A stretch of 64,000 nt of DNA, from contig QXEO01000548.1 in assembly GCA_007115705.1 (NCBI GenBank), positions 9,746,383-9,810,382 of the forward strand, given 5' to 3'. Shown here in pieces: positions 41,715 through 52,847 of this stretch (position 1 is the first letter of the stretch; each line of letters starts with the position of its first letter). The notes beneath the pieces are model-generated. The model made no database searches. It saw only the letters and a program-made list of their open reading frames with translations, and was not told where the DNA came from. The stretch comes from Dactylis glomerata. Taxonomy: Eukaryota > Streptophyta > Magnoliopsida > Poales > Poaceae. The position numbers and the translations under genes are program-made.

Positions 41715-43349
41715 ATGTTCTCCTGGATCTTCCGCGGCTGCCGCGACGAGTGCTCCGCCACCGACCAGCTCAAGCAGGTTTGACCTCCAATTCCTCTTCT
41801 TTTCCCCCCAGCAATTCGAGATTAGCAGGGAAACAAGGGGTTAATAAAAGAGGGAACAGTCCCTTCGCCCGAGATAGATTGTTTCGTGCCTGTTAGCCAA
41901 AACGCATCAATCTGTTCGTGTTTCTACTGGGCGCAAGGTGTTAGAGTGAGCGGGATGTGTGTATTTTTCCTGTAGATTGGTACCCCTCGTTTCCCTTGCC
42001 CTGGATGGACAGAGGATTTCTGCTTGCTGAGTCTTCTTTTTAAGTGTGTTGAATGTGGAGCAAACCATGTAGACTAGCAGCGTCTTTGGATTTGTGGTGG
42101 TTCTCATCTTAGACTTAGAATTTGTGTCTGTTCTCATCATGGACTTATGGCCGGATAGACATATGAATCTGGGGAAGCTCTAGGTTTGCAAACTTGGAGG
42201 ATTCAAGAGTGTTGCAGACAATTTGCATTGCCCCGGGTGGGAATCTAATCCACTTGCTGACTCGCTTCCACCCTGAGGCCTCTCTGGTGTCACCATAGAG
42301 TGGAAGTACAGTAGGTGAAGAGGGTACATCGTGTGTAAATGTGGCTGTTGCCCTTTTCTCGTTTTGGTTGACTAGTGTGTGGGATTTCTTCCTGTCTAAT
42401 TTTCCTTTTTAAGTAAAGGCTTGTCATGTTTGATTCAGCACCCATGTTTAGAGGGCGTGAAGGTTGGCTACATTAGTAACCTTGTGCAAAACCAGTGAGA
42501 TATCGGTGTCATAGCATATCCTGATACCGACCCAGAGAACTGGTGGCATATCATGGTGATGCTATTTGTAACACTCTGTGGATGGACTTCGGAACTAAAA
42601 ATAAAGGATTTTGGGGCGCTTCAGCGGTGATGTGAAGGTGCAAATGTGATGAAACTAATAGAGTAAAAGTGGCATGCTGCTGATATAAATCAATTAAAAA
42701 ACTTATATAGTATTCAAGTATAAGAACATTGAGAAAAAGTACACAGGGTTATTCTGGGGTATATATACTCTGTACCAGACAAGCGTCTCAATACAGCTTG
42801 TTGGGACAAGGCTTCTTGCAAATTGTTCTCTTTTCCTCTAAAATATGCTTTTCTGAGTATATATACAGCTTGTTCTCTCTCTGATTTCTGTAAATAGGGA
42901 AAAGTTACCTTAGTTATAGCAAAGTGCTACACTTGTGGTTGTTTATCTGGAACACATCAAGTTTGAATTTTTCTGATAGCTATTTTGCCTTTTTTTTCCT
43001 GAGCTTGTCATAAGTTTGACAATGTTTAACTGGATTAAAGGATTGTATGCTACGCAGGACTGTTGCTAACCCGATCAATACATCCTATTTCTTACCTACT
43101 GACTTGATTACCTACGTTGTACTCTAGGCTCGTGATGTTTTTGTGGCTAAAGAGGCGGTCTTGCAAAAGAAGATATCACAAGAGATGGAACGTGCCAAGG
43201 AGTTCACAAAATCAGGAAACAAGCAAGCAGCAATGCAGTGCTTGAAGAGGAAAAAGTACTACGAGAGCCAAATGAACCAGGTTGGAAGTGTCCGGTTGCG
43301 CATTAATACCAAGGAGAAGATGATCGCTGATAACATGGGGAACAAATAA
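41715..43349 (+). CDS. SNF7/VPS32-like ESCRT-III protein, truncated form (94 residues)
   Basis: Exon 1 is 41715-41777 (MFSWIFRGCRDECSATDQLKQ) and exon 2 is 43128-43349, joined across a 1350-bp GTTTGA...CTCTAG intron in phase 0. Exon 2 carries the ESCRT-III basic core: EMERAKEFTKSGNKQAAMQC then LKRKKYYESQMNQ and VRLRI, closely matching plant SNF7 (CHMP4) up to its second helix. Then it stops after NMGNK. Normal plant SNF7 proteins are about 210-220 residues, so the acidic autoinhibitory helices and the MIM tail are absent, and no later exon encoding them was found down to 44750. SNF7 forms membrane-remodelling spirals on endosomes. This copy is either a degenerate duplicate or an unusual short variant. 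Confidence 0.65.
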
Positions 43350-43616
43350 AGGCAAGTGAGATCCAAGCTCTTCAGCTATACATATCTTTCCGTAACTTAT
43401 CTTTCCCTTGCTCAGATACGTAATCTTGTAAAAAGAGCTTTCTTGCTGTGATCGGAGTAACATTATTATTCTCTATTATGCTGCACAATATATTTTAATA
43501 GTAACATGCCAGTTGTTGGTGCAAGAGGATTTCTGAATTAGATCTTGCAAAGTGTGTGATTGTCACAAATTGGATAAGACCTACTTTATATGTTTACTGT
43601 ATTTGGACAATATCTA

Positions 43617-43718
43617 CTCCCTCCGACCACTATTACTTGTCCTAATATGGATGTATCTGGACACTAAAATGTGTCCGGATACATCCATATTAGGACAAGT
43701 AATAGTAGTCAGAGCGAG
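43617..43718. mobile_element. Stowaway MITE (102 bp)
   Basis: Near-perfect foldback beginning CTCCCTCCGACCACTATTAC and ending GTAATAGTAGTCAGAGCGAG, with TA on both sides (43615-43616 and 43719-43720). Confidence 0.9.
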
Positions 43719-44426
43719 TACTTATTTCCTACGCGGAACTTGCATTTGTCAAAAGTTTCTTTTTCTTGAACAGCCATTGTCAATTATAATCCTCGTTAGT
43801 TTCAGCTATCTGTTTGTTTTCTTCTTGTAGTTTAAGGGAAAATATTCCCATTTTAAAAATAGAGCCTTATCTGATAGGTAATGTATATGGTATGATTCAT
43901 AATCATTAAATTATCTCAGTTGTGCTCTTAATAGATTCGACCTGGTAAAAAAATAACTTGGTGTTCTAGTTTTGTGCATTCTGTTCATATTTCTCCAATT
44001 GCATTTATTGTCTTCAAGATACAGTGCATTTATCTTCTCTGTGGCTGTCTCTTGGCAACACCAGTATATATCTATGAGTTCATCACTACTTCAGTAGTAT
44101 GAGCTAATTCTTCTCACGAATGATCAGGAGTATGTTAATCCCCCTCTGAATGGATCACTTGCAGCCTTTCTTTTTGGTTTCTTTCTTTCTCCTATGTATG
44201 TTATTCCTGTTTCTGAAGCATATAATTCAGACTCTTGTATAACTTGTGTAATGTGGTCTTGATGTCCGCAATCCGCTTCAACATGTGAACAATCAATGTA
44301 TTATATTTTGATACTATCTGATTGCGTATAAAATATAGTCTATGTTGCATCTTGCACTTGCCAATTATCTTCTCATGTGCATGTCTTCCGAACTTTGTTG
44401 TTTTACTCTCTTTTCTAGAATCAATT

Positions 44427-44506
44427 TTCTGATTTTATCATATTTGCAGAGTAGATGACAGCTATTTTCCGATTTTGTCTTATTTGCAGATTAGATGACA
44501 GCTCTA
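44427..44506. repeat. 40-bp tandem duplication containing a splice-acceptor-like site
   Basis: Two units, GATTTTATCATATTTGCAG and GATTTTGTCTTATTTGCAG, each followed by AGATGACAGCT, with a period of 40 bp. Confidence 0.8.
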
Positions 44507-44650
44507 TGAACCTGAAGTAGCCACCTTAACATCTGTAACAGCAAGCAAAGAATGGTGGAGAGTTGAAGATATCTGCCATGTGTATATATAGTGATAGCCT
44601 TTTTCTTTGTCATCGTTAGAGAAACTCTGTAATGATCATGTGAACTTTCT

Positions 44651-45649
44651 GGTCTCCAATTTTGTGTGAATTATTTGGACTTGTGTTTTAGTTGGCAATC
44701 TAGCATTATGTCACACCTTTGGATATAAAAATTAACCTTGTTGTACTCCTATGTATCATTTTTTATCTTGTCCCACCAAAACTCATACCATTGCAGCAAA
44801 AAGAGAATGCACCATTGGATTGTTGATGAGAACATTCCCGCCATACATATAGCCTCAAGCATTATCGGACCAATCACAACAAACTGTTAACCGTGGCAAA
44901 CAAATTGGAGGGTCTCATAACTTTGATGGTAGGGCTGTGCTTTCATCTTCTTTTGGTTGACTAAAATTGGGTGTCATGCCGATAGAGGCCAAAAACCTTT
45001 GATCTTTTTTTTAAAAAAAAGTCTATGTTTTCAATATTTGTCGATTATGTCGAGTCAGCACCATCCTAAAAGAGCAACCTGACAATGCGGCATATCATTA
45101 GGAACTCCTTTAAAGTTACTTCCCAACCTAACAAATCTTGCATCATCTCTAGGGGTGTAGCTAAAGTAGGGACCGATTTAGTGTGAGCCGTCCAGGTAGT
45201 TAAAGGTTGCACGAGATTCTGAGAAGTGCTTATTTTCCCAAGTCTTGAAGCCATGCGAATGTTGAGCCAAGTGAACACATTTTTACACCTAGCTAAGGGA
45301 GGTTGTCTCTGGTTAGCTAAAAAAAGGAACTTATTGTCAAACCATTCAGGTACTAGCTGACATGGTCATATTACCACATTTCTCTTGTCAGACCATTCAG
45401 CTACTAGCTTGTCAGCAAGATTACGGGAGATTGTTACCACCAGTACGAGTTCATACTTGTGAGGAGCCTCTAGTTGGTGCCTGTAATTTTCGGTTCTCAC
45501 CTTTTCCCAGGGTGGGTCTCATTCAACCTCCAATTTAGGTTTGAGTTGTTGCCTATCGATTGGGAATTATTTCTGTATTTCTGTGCGGCTCTATACTGGT
45601 CCTAGTTGTGCTCTCTATATATTGATGAAGCTTACAACCACCCCAGCAA
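44651..45649. other. Intergenic region between the SNF7-like gene and CSN7
   Basis: No convincing coding frame, tRNA or transposon end was seen. AGACCATTCAGCTACTAGCT-like words are repeated at about 45340 and 45395. Confidence 0.4.
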
Positions 45650-45761
45650 CTACTGTGAGCCCCTTCTCAGAAGTTCACTACTGTGAGCCCCTTCTCAGAA
45701 GTTCACTACTGTGAGCCCCTTCTCAGAAGTTCACTACTGTGAGCCCCTTCTCAGAAGTTCA
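45650..45761. repeat. 28-bp minisatellite, four copies
   Basis: Units starting CTACTGTGAGCCCCTTCTCA at 45650, 45678, 45706 and 45734, head to tail and almost identical. Confidence 0.92.
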
Positions 45762-46213
45762 GAAACAATCAGACATTTGAGGTGACAACACGACCAAAAA
45801 CGTTTGCATGCAAGGTCAGTATCACATAGTTTGTCGCTAGGCACCTGCTGGAGAATCGCTAAAACTCTGGGAATTGAAGACAACCTTAGATAGCACACCT
45901 CACGAAACGAAAACCAAACTCCACAAGTCGATTCACACAAGCACAACAAAACAGAAGAAACTGAGAGGTTACGAAAGTCGCCAAATAATAATTTTTTAGA
46001 ACCATAATCTTTACAGCTCTAAGTCACCCATCTGCCTTTTGTGCTACTAAATAAATATGGCGGAAAATCATCTCCTTGTAACATCTCATACCAAAAAACG
46101 AGCGTTTTCTCAACAGACTCTAATTGACGCTCCTAAACTCCGGTGACAAAATGTTTCAAAGAACGGCATCCGCAAGTCTGCAAGCAGGGACATGGGTGAA
46201 AACTTCAGTGAAA

Positions 46214-49200
46214 CTATGCCATTGGTTGTCGCCTCCTGAAATCCAAGATTGTGTACCAAATTAATCATATGTTGACAGTGGTATTCTAATAAGATGGAAG
46301 AGTGTAGGCGATACAAGAAAACAGACTGGAGCAGAACTACATTCATGCACAAGTTTTACTGGAAAATACTATTCCATATAGCTTAGCTGTTGCTGGCAGA
46401 TTCTGCAGAGACTGCGTGCATTTTAATGCTCCACATCTTACAAAATATAATCTACTCCGTAATTATTATGCTAGCCAAAATAGCAAGATAATAAACAACG
46501 ATGGAACAATACCAAGTGACCTATGATATAATACCTTTTTGGTCGGATGCGGTCTTCTTCAAAATCCATCATTCCTCCAGATTCTGAGAGAAAGTCGTCA
46601 TGCCCCCGTAAGTCAATGTCTGCCTGCTTACATTGTTCAACTTCTGCCATCAAGTAAGAAACATGGCCCGACAATTCCACTATTTAATAAGATTAGTTGC
46701 TACCACATGAACATTCAAGAGTTGATAACTAAAATCAGAAAGGGAAACATTCAGGTACAAGGACATATCAGAATGAACATATCCCACAGCCTATATTATC
46801 TTAGGAAATATGTAAAGAGATTTATCCTAGCTACAAAAAACTGCAAATATTTTGTCATTGTTAATTCAGTGTCTAACTAAAATAAAAGAACAAGAAACTC
46901 TCAATTCTATCCAACTGACCTTGATTGACTTTTTAGCTTCTTCCACTCTGTCTTCAAATTCTTTCTGGTGCTTCTTGTTCAATTCACTTGTTGTGTCGGC
47001 CCACTTGATTTTCTCCTGAATTTGATGTAGTAAACTATCTGATGTTCCCAACCTGTTTGCATCACAATTGGTAAAATATAGTTCTGTCAACCCCCTTAAA
47101 GCTAGTCACAAGGTAATTTGCATGGTGACAAAACCATGAAAATATTAACTGATCTCTAGTTGCAAGTAGAGAAGTGCCAAGCAAATAGTCAGCACCAAAA
47201 TGTAAGGCCCACAATATTTTGCACGGTCTTTAAAGCACAACTTTGACCAGTAAAGTAATATATACCAAAGTGCACTTTGGGGCAGAGGGGGTACTATCAT
47301 TAGTTTGTCAGCAAATAACATAAAGAGATGACTATCGCATTTTACTGATTTAGCAAGCACTGCTTATGAGTAAGATCAAAAGCTATGTAACAACAAAAAT
47401 GCACATGCACCCGGTCAAATAATATACCAATGAATCATAACACGCAATAGTTTGATTGTTCAGTTTGTTAATCAAAAGCCTGAGCGTAAAAGAAAGCATG
47501 GATTACACACAGCGCAGCTTCAGAAATAAATTGGCAATTACTCCCTTCGTCCTGTAATATAAGATGTTATTGCAACCCGGTTGTAATAACATCTTATATT
47601 ATGGGATGGAGAAAGTACAATCTACAAAAAATGGTTATTCCAAATAACATGAAAAGATCCACAATTCTTAAGAAAGATGGAGATAAATGTATAAACATTT
47701 GTTGAATAGATACAGACCAGTCAGACAAGGTTCCTATCATGTTGTTTAACTGATCAGGCGTAAGGTCCCTTCCAGTTGCAAATTGTACCTGAAATGCACA
47801 AAAGAGAAGGAAAGATCACTTGAAAACTGAAGAGTAAATTCATGAACGATTGGACTGTATCTATGCTCCATATTTTTTACCTCAAAGCACCTCCTCAGCT
47901 GATCTAATTTGCCTCTGACAATACCCTACAGAAACATGCAAAGTGTTACCAAATTGAAGGTAAAAAACTAAATAATTCTGGAAACAATGTACACGAAAAT
48001 GTTCCTAAAGACAAAGGTTATGCTTGGTTTGAGCACAAGCTTGCCCTACAGAACATGTGGCTACCAAAATGTTAATCAACGTTTTGTTTGCCCATTGGTC
48101 GGTCAAAGTTGGCAAGATAAATGAAGTAGAGTAGGCAAAGACACACTGGCAAGCCAAAGCATTGGCAATCATCCAAACAAAGACCAAAAATTTGGTAAAA
48201 TTGGTGGGGTGGATGTAGGTCACCCTTCAGATATACCCTAAACAACAACACACATCTAAGATATTTTACAGCCTTAGTCTCCCAAATTCTATAAATAGCA
48301 GGTAAGTGGTAAATGATAATTTCAAAGGAGACATTTCTTCCTAATGAAGACAAGGTATGGGAATATATGGACATTTAAGTGCATAATGTCAAAGAGAACT
48401 CAAGAACTCACCGAGTACATGCATTCATTGATGAGGAAATCTTCAAGTTCTCTTACATTGGAAACGTCCAACTCTTGCATGAGCTGATCATATGGTAGTA
48501 TCTAAAGAAAGCAATGGGGAAGAAACAAAGTGAGCATGCTTACGATTATCTGTACGGAAGTAGGGAAACATAGCACAGAGTAGAAGCCTAAAAGGTAAAT
48601 AATAACTGCCTCCGATCCAAAGTAATTGTCGAAGCTTTTTCCAAAATGAGCGAACCTACAACACTGAAACGCGTCTAGATGCATGCGTTACTAAACCAAA
48701 TTCGACCAAAGCTGCAACAATTAATTTGTATCGGAGGGAGTAATACACAATACACTTAATCAAGCTAACACGGGAAAAGAATAGAACTCACAAATATTGG
48801 AATACTTAATTAAATGAACATTGATTGTCAAATTATCGAAGAAAAATGACCACTAACTTCACAGGTATGGCTCTCCAAACACACAAAATTATGCAAACTA
48901 TTTACAACTATAACTAAGAGGCGCTACAAGATACAAGAAACCCGGACAACAAACATGCCATCTTAATGACACTATAGCACTCTAACTACACTAAACTGCT
49001 CAAGCAAGTTTCTCAAGCTTCATTTTGTGTCCAAAGAAAGAGGAGCTACACGGGAATGCTGCACATATCAGAGAGGCTTGGCCAAAATGCGTACCTTGGT
49101 TGACTCAGCCAAAGTTAGCACGCTGAGTTGCTTCAGCTTCCGGGCTTGATCAGGCAACAATGCAGGGAGGGTGCTAGAATTACCTACAATTGAATGGAGA

Positions 49201-50134
49201 CTATTTACTCATGAAATATATATTCTACCTTGCACTTCTTAATTAAACATTAGTACCACAAAATGCAAAGCATGCTGATAGCAATGGTAGATCAAACAAA
49301 GTTCTAGCGGCCAAAAAAAATACTAAACTAGGATAGAATCCTAATGACAGAAAAGAGTTCATGCCTGCAATAACTTTCAAGGCCAATTGATTACCACAGC
49401 TAAAGGTCTATTTAAGCATTGGAATGTAGGTGTTCCCGAAAGCTTGCAGAATAGAAAGCAGCAAGGCAAAACAAGATTTGGAACTATCTGGGTGCCTGTT
49501 TATATCAATTCAGTTGAGCATCAAAGCATAAATGTCATCCAATAAATGAGTAAAACTGGTTGGGTCCAAAGTTCCTAGGAAAACTGCCCTAGCATTGGTT
49601 CACTAGGGTTCATGCCAAATGGCTAAATTCGTAGGTGTACTGAACACATCACATGCCGGATCAGGCAACGAGCCGCAAAGCACAGATGCAACAAACTGGT
49701 ATACACAAACGAAAAGCAGAGGGGCGTAGCGTATCTTACTCTTGTAGTCCTTGAGGGTGCCATAGGCGAAGAGGCGGAGCAGGTCCAGAGAAGAGGCGTA
49801 CTGCGTGCCAGCGAGCTGCAACGAGAAACGAGAAACAGACAGGCCACGTCACATTAGATCGAAAATCAGAAACCCCATCGGTGGGAACCGGTAAATAAAA
49901 CCCTAGCTCCGAACCTCCGCGGCGGCGGCGGCGGCGCGGAGAGGGGCGGCAAGCAGCGGCGGGTACCTTGGAGAGGGCGGGGAGGGTGAGGAGCTCGGAG
50001 AAGGCGAAGAGGGCCGGGTGGGAGGTGGCCTCGAGCACGAGCGCCGCCAGCTGCGGGGCCGACGAGAGCGCCGCCGCCTGCGCCGTGAACTGCGCGATCA
50101 GCTCCGCCTGCCGCCGCTCCGCGTCCATCGCCAT
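46214..50134 (-). CDS. CSN7: COP9 signalosome complex subunit 7
   Basis: Nine coding exons on the minus strand: 50134-49967, 49815-49740, 49183-49095, 48501-48412, 47925-47881, 47788-47718, 47052-46920, 46623-46535 and 46235-46214. Phases join perfectly to 260 codons plus a stop. Recognisable blocks match remembered Arabidopsis CSN7/FUS5: EATSHPALFAFSELLTLP; SLDLLRLFAYGT-DYK; KLKQLSVLTLAES; ELDVSNVRELEDFLINECMY; GIVRGKLDQL; WLGTSDSLLHQIQEKIKWAD; and the C-terminal DFEEDRIRPKRRRQPMA. It should carry the PCI domain in the middle and act in the CSN complex that removes NEDD8 from cullin-RING ligases and represses photomorphogenesis. Length is normal. The donor after exon 6 (GTCTGT) is weak but its phase fits. 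A second ATG at 50128 is an equally plausible start. Introns host two Stowaway MITEs. Confidence 0.95.
47541..47615. mobile_element. Stowaway MITE in a CSN7 intron (75 bp)
   Basis: A foldback CTCCCTTCGTCCTGTAATAT...ATATTATGGGATGGAGAAAG, flanked by TA at 47539-47540 and 47616-47617. It lies in the intron between exons 6 and 7. Confidence 0.85.
48605..48740. mobile_element. Stowaway-like MITE in a CSN7 intron
   Basis: Ends CTGCCTCCGATCC and ...TATCGGAGGGAG with TA after 48740. The left TA is shifted by one base. It lies in the intron between exons 3 and 4. Confidence 0.75.
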
Positions 50135-50766
50135 CGCAGACCGGCGACGGGAGGGGGCTGGGTAGTAGGGTTAGGGTTCCGGGGATCTCTGTCTGTCCCT
50201 GCGGCTGCGGTTTCGGTTTCGCTTCGCCTCCCCTGCTGTTATTGTTCTAGTGCGGCTTTTGGCTTTGGGTGGGGTTTTTGGTTGGATTTTTGTTTCCGGG
50301 GTGGACTCCGTGCCGGTGGTGGTGGTGGTGTCCCTCAGGTTGCCGCGTGCTTGGCGTGGGTGGCAGGGTGGGTCGCTTGCGGCCGATCACAGCAATTCTA
50401 GCAGATCCCGCGTATCTGTTATTAAAATATAATAACCGTTAAAATGCAGTTTTTTGCGGAAACCATAAAATATTAGATTCCGTATCCATGCGTGGTCTAC
50501 AAATATTTTTGCTGGCGTCTGTATTCACGCGAGCCAGACCCGCAAAGAACCAGGTTTGGCCGCCGAACCGAGCGTGCGCTTCATCCCGCGGTAGCCATTG
50601 GCAGGAGGGAAGTTTAAGGGTGTGTTCCCCATTTCCCTTCTTCCTCCTCCGAGCTCCACCGCCACCGTCTATTTCTTCTTCCTCCGAGCTCCGCCGCTGC
50701 CGCACTGCCGCCATTTTCTTCCCCTTGTCGTAGCAGACTCCGCCACCAGGCGTGCTAGAGGCGTTG
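50135..50766. promoter_or_regulatory. Shared upstream region of CSN7 and the GRF zinc-finger gene
   Basis: About 630 bp between divergent starts (CSN7 ATG at 50134 minus, GRF gene ATG at 50767 plus). The CSN7 side is GC-rich with CGCC/CTCC runs, the middle (about 50415-50470) is AT-rich, and C-rich TCCTCC runs lie upstream of the plus gene. This suggests a bidirectional promoter. No individual site can be assigned. Confidence 0.45.
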
Positions 50767-51713
50767 ATGCTAGGTCGTCGCCTACATCCGAACGTGCCAG
50801 CACGCGTCTTCGCCGCCGTGAGGACGAATGCCGACGGCCGTCATTCCGTCGAGGGAAGGCCGGCGTCGTACGACATGCCGAGCTGGAATGATTCCTCTTC
50901 TACGTCGTCGCTGCTAGGGGTAAGATCTGATCCCCCATTTGCCTGATTGCTAGGTTTCCGTTATTTAGGAACTTCCATTGAGAATTTGCCAAATTCATGT
51001 TGCGCTAGGACATCATCAATCTCGATTTGTGCCCCGAAGTTACTGTAGATCCGACATTTGACGGAATAGAGATCGGCTCCAAGCATGTCTGTCCGACGCA
51101 TGGACTTCAGCCCATCAGATCTGTTGCCTTCGAGGGGAGGAACACCGGTCGCCAGTTCTACATGTGCTCAGTACTCAATGTGAGGCGATTTCTCTATCTA
51201 TTCTCTGAAGCTTGTAGCATTAATAGATGATTTGGCTTAACTTCGATTAGTGCAAACTTTTCAGTAAGTAGAGAATTGTGGGTTCATTGCTTGGGTAGAT
51301 GATGAGTGGCCAATAACCCTAGACAATGCTCTCATGAAATTGTGGGAAATGTACCACAATATCAATTCTTTAATAATTGATGAGAGGGTGGAGGAGATAT
51401 CAATTGAGAAAAAGAAGCTTGAAAAAAAACACCACATTCTCCTAGATGATGTCAACAATTGGATGAACAATACAACATCCAAAGTGATGAGGAGAACTTC
51501 CAAAAGCTCAAAGCCAAGGCAACTGAGAATGAAGAAAAGAACATAAAGAATGAACTTGAAGAACTCAAGCAAAAGGAGAAGCTATGGGAGGAAGAAAGGG
51601 AGGGAATGAAGGAAGAAAAGAAGAGGTTTGAGAATATGCTCTATGAATTATTCAACAATAATGCTTCAAACAAAGACAAGTTGAAGCGCATCAAGCAAAT
51701 TATGGATGAGTGA
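50767..51713 (+). pseudogene. GRF-type zinc-finger/coiled-coil protein gene with a frameshift
   Basis: Exons 50767-50919 and 51009-51179 join in phase 0 (GGG/GTAAGA, CTAG/GAC). They encode MPSWNDSSS..., then CPTHGLQPIRSVAFEGRNTG and RQFYMCS, the N-terminal half of a plant GRF zinc finger. A third exon from about 51274 gives NCGFIAWVDDEWP, its second half, then a coiled coil (IEKKKLEKKHHILLDD). At about 51455-51465 the frame must shift to continue as DEQYNIQSDEENFQKLKAKA and on to the stop at 51711-51713, so one base has been gained or lost. GRF fingers bind nucleic acid in other proteins; the role here is unknown. The acceptor at 51274 is chosen only because it keeps the frame. The start could also be the ATG at 50873. 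Confidence 0.6.
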
Positions 51714-52685
51714 TTGATTCATTTAGCAAATTTATTAACTAGTAGGGAAGTGTTATGTAACTAGTAGGGAAGTACTATGTAACTTTAAGTACTCTATTTA
51801 GATGAATTCTAGATGCTACTGGAGAGTACTTTACCTATCTATTGATGTCAAATATTTTAGATTCACAAGTTTGCAAAAAAGCCAACGGTTTACGGTAGCT
51901 GCAGCCGGGCGATCTGCCCAGCCGCAGCGCCCACATCGGCGAAAAACGTGTTTGCCGTCCCCCACACCTGCCCTTTTGCGGGCGTGCGGATGCGGGATCT
52001 GCTAGAGTTGCTCTTAGGCCTCTTTTGATTCATAGGAACGAGTTGAAGGAAAAGTATAAGATTCCCATTTCTATAGAAATTTGTACTGTAGCAGCGTTTG
52101 ATTTATAGGAAAAATACATGGAAGGAAATCTGTAGGAATTTTTTTTTGGAGTCAGATTCCTATGCAAAATAGTCCAAGGAAACAATTCAATCTTATATTT
52201 AATGTTTTTCCTTTGAATGAATTTTCCCTTTGGAATTTGTCACTTGCATTCCTACCAAATGCCGTGGAGAATTTTTCCTTTTTAATTTCCGAGAGAAAAT
52301 GCTCGCTCCTGGGTTAATAACAATGACTTGTTATGTAGGTGTTACTAAGAAATTTGCTTGTGCGTGGGTTTCCATTCGATTTTTCAAATACAGGTGCTAC
52401 AAGATATTTTTGAGCTCCGAGGCATCATCCACATGTCTCCACGTCATTTTGTGCTCACCGATGATGCCTCGCATGCCTTACTTTCCCTGACTATTTGTTT
52501 ACCAAAGAAAAATCAAATCTGCTCTAAGTTTTGTGGACACCAGGGTGCTGCATGGAATGGTCCTGATTCCTAAAGTGCAAATCAGCCTTGTATGTTAGTA
52601 CGACGAATCGGCCACGGCTTCCAGCTAACAACATCCCTCGCAGCCAATTTCGTTTAATACCGTCTGTGCATCCTCTACTTCCATG
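51714..52685. other. Region downstream of the GRF gene, no gene seen
   Basis: Contains short direct repeats (AACTAGTAGGGAAGT twice near 51737-51775), a GC-rich patch at 51895-51990, and from about 52018 a MITE-like AT-rich segment with repeated TTTTGATT(C/T)ATAGGAA words. Ends could not be defined. Confidence 0.4.
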
Positions 52686-52687
52686 TA

Positions 52688-52845
52688 CTCCCTCCGTTTC
52701 AAAATATAAGATGTTTTAGCTTTGTGAAGCAAGTGTATTTAGATATTTTTTAGTGTGTAGGTTCACTTGAATATACACATTAAAACATGTCTAAATACAT
52801 TTGCTTCACAAACCTAAAACATCATATATTTTGAAACGGAGGGAG
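52688..52845. mobile_element. Stowaway MITE (158 bp)
   Basis: Perfect terminal CTCCCTCCGTTTCAAAATAT and its inverse ATATTTTGAAACGGAGGGAG, with TA at 52686-52687 and 52846-52847. Confidence 0.93.
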
Positions 52846-52847
52846 TA

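Larger units (their letters stand above)
43350..44650 (+). other. Probable 3' UTR of the SNF7-like gene, perhaps with an intron
   Basis: Downstream sequence contains a possible donor (GGCAA/GTGAGATC at about 43358) and duplicated acceptors TATTTGCAG at about 44449 and 44489, suggesting a spliced 3' UTR. No tail of SNF7 is encoded. It includes a Stowaway MITE. Confidence 0.35.

Noticed and set aside
45650..45761. Possible CRISPR-like array
   Set aside because: The repeats are directly adjacent with no spacers, and the window is plant nuclear DNA; this is a minisatellite.
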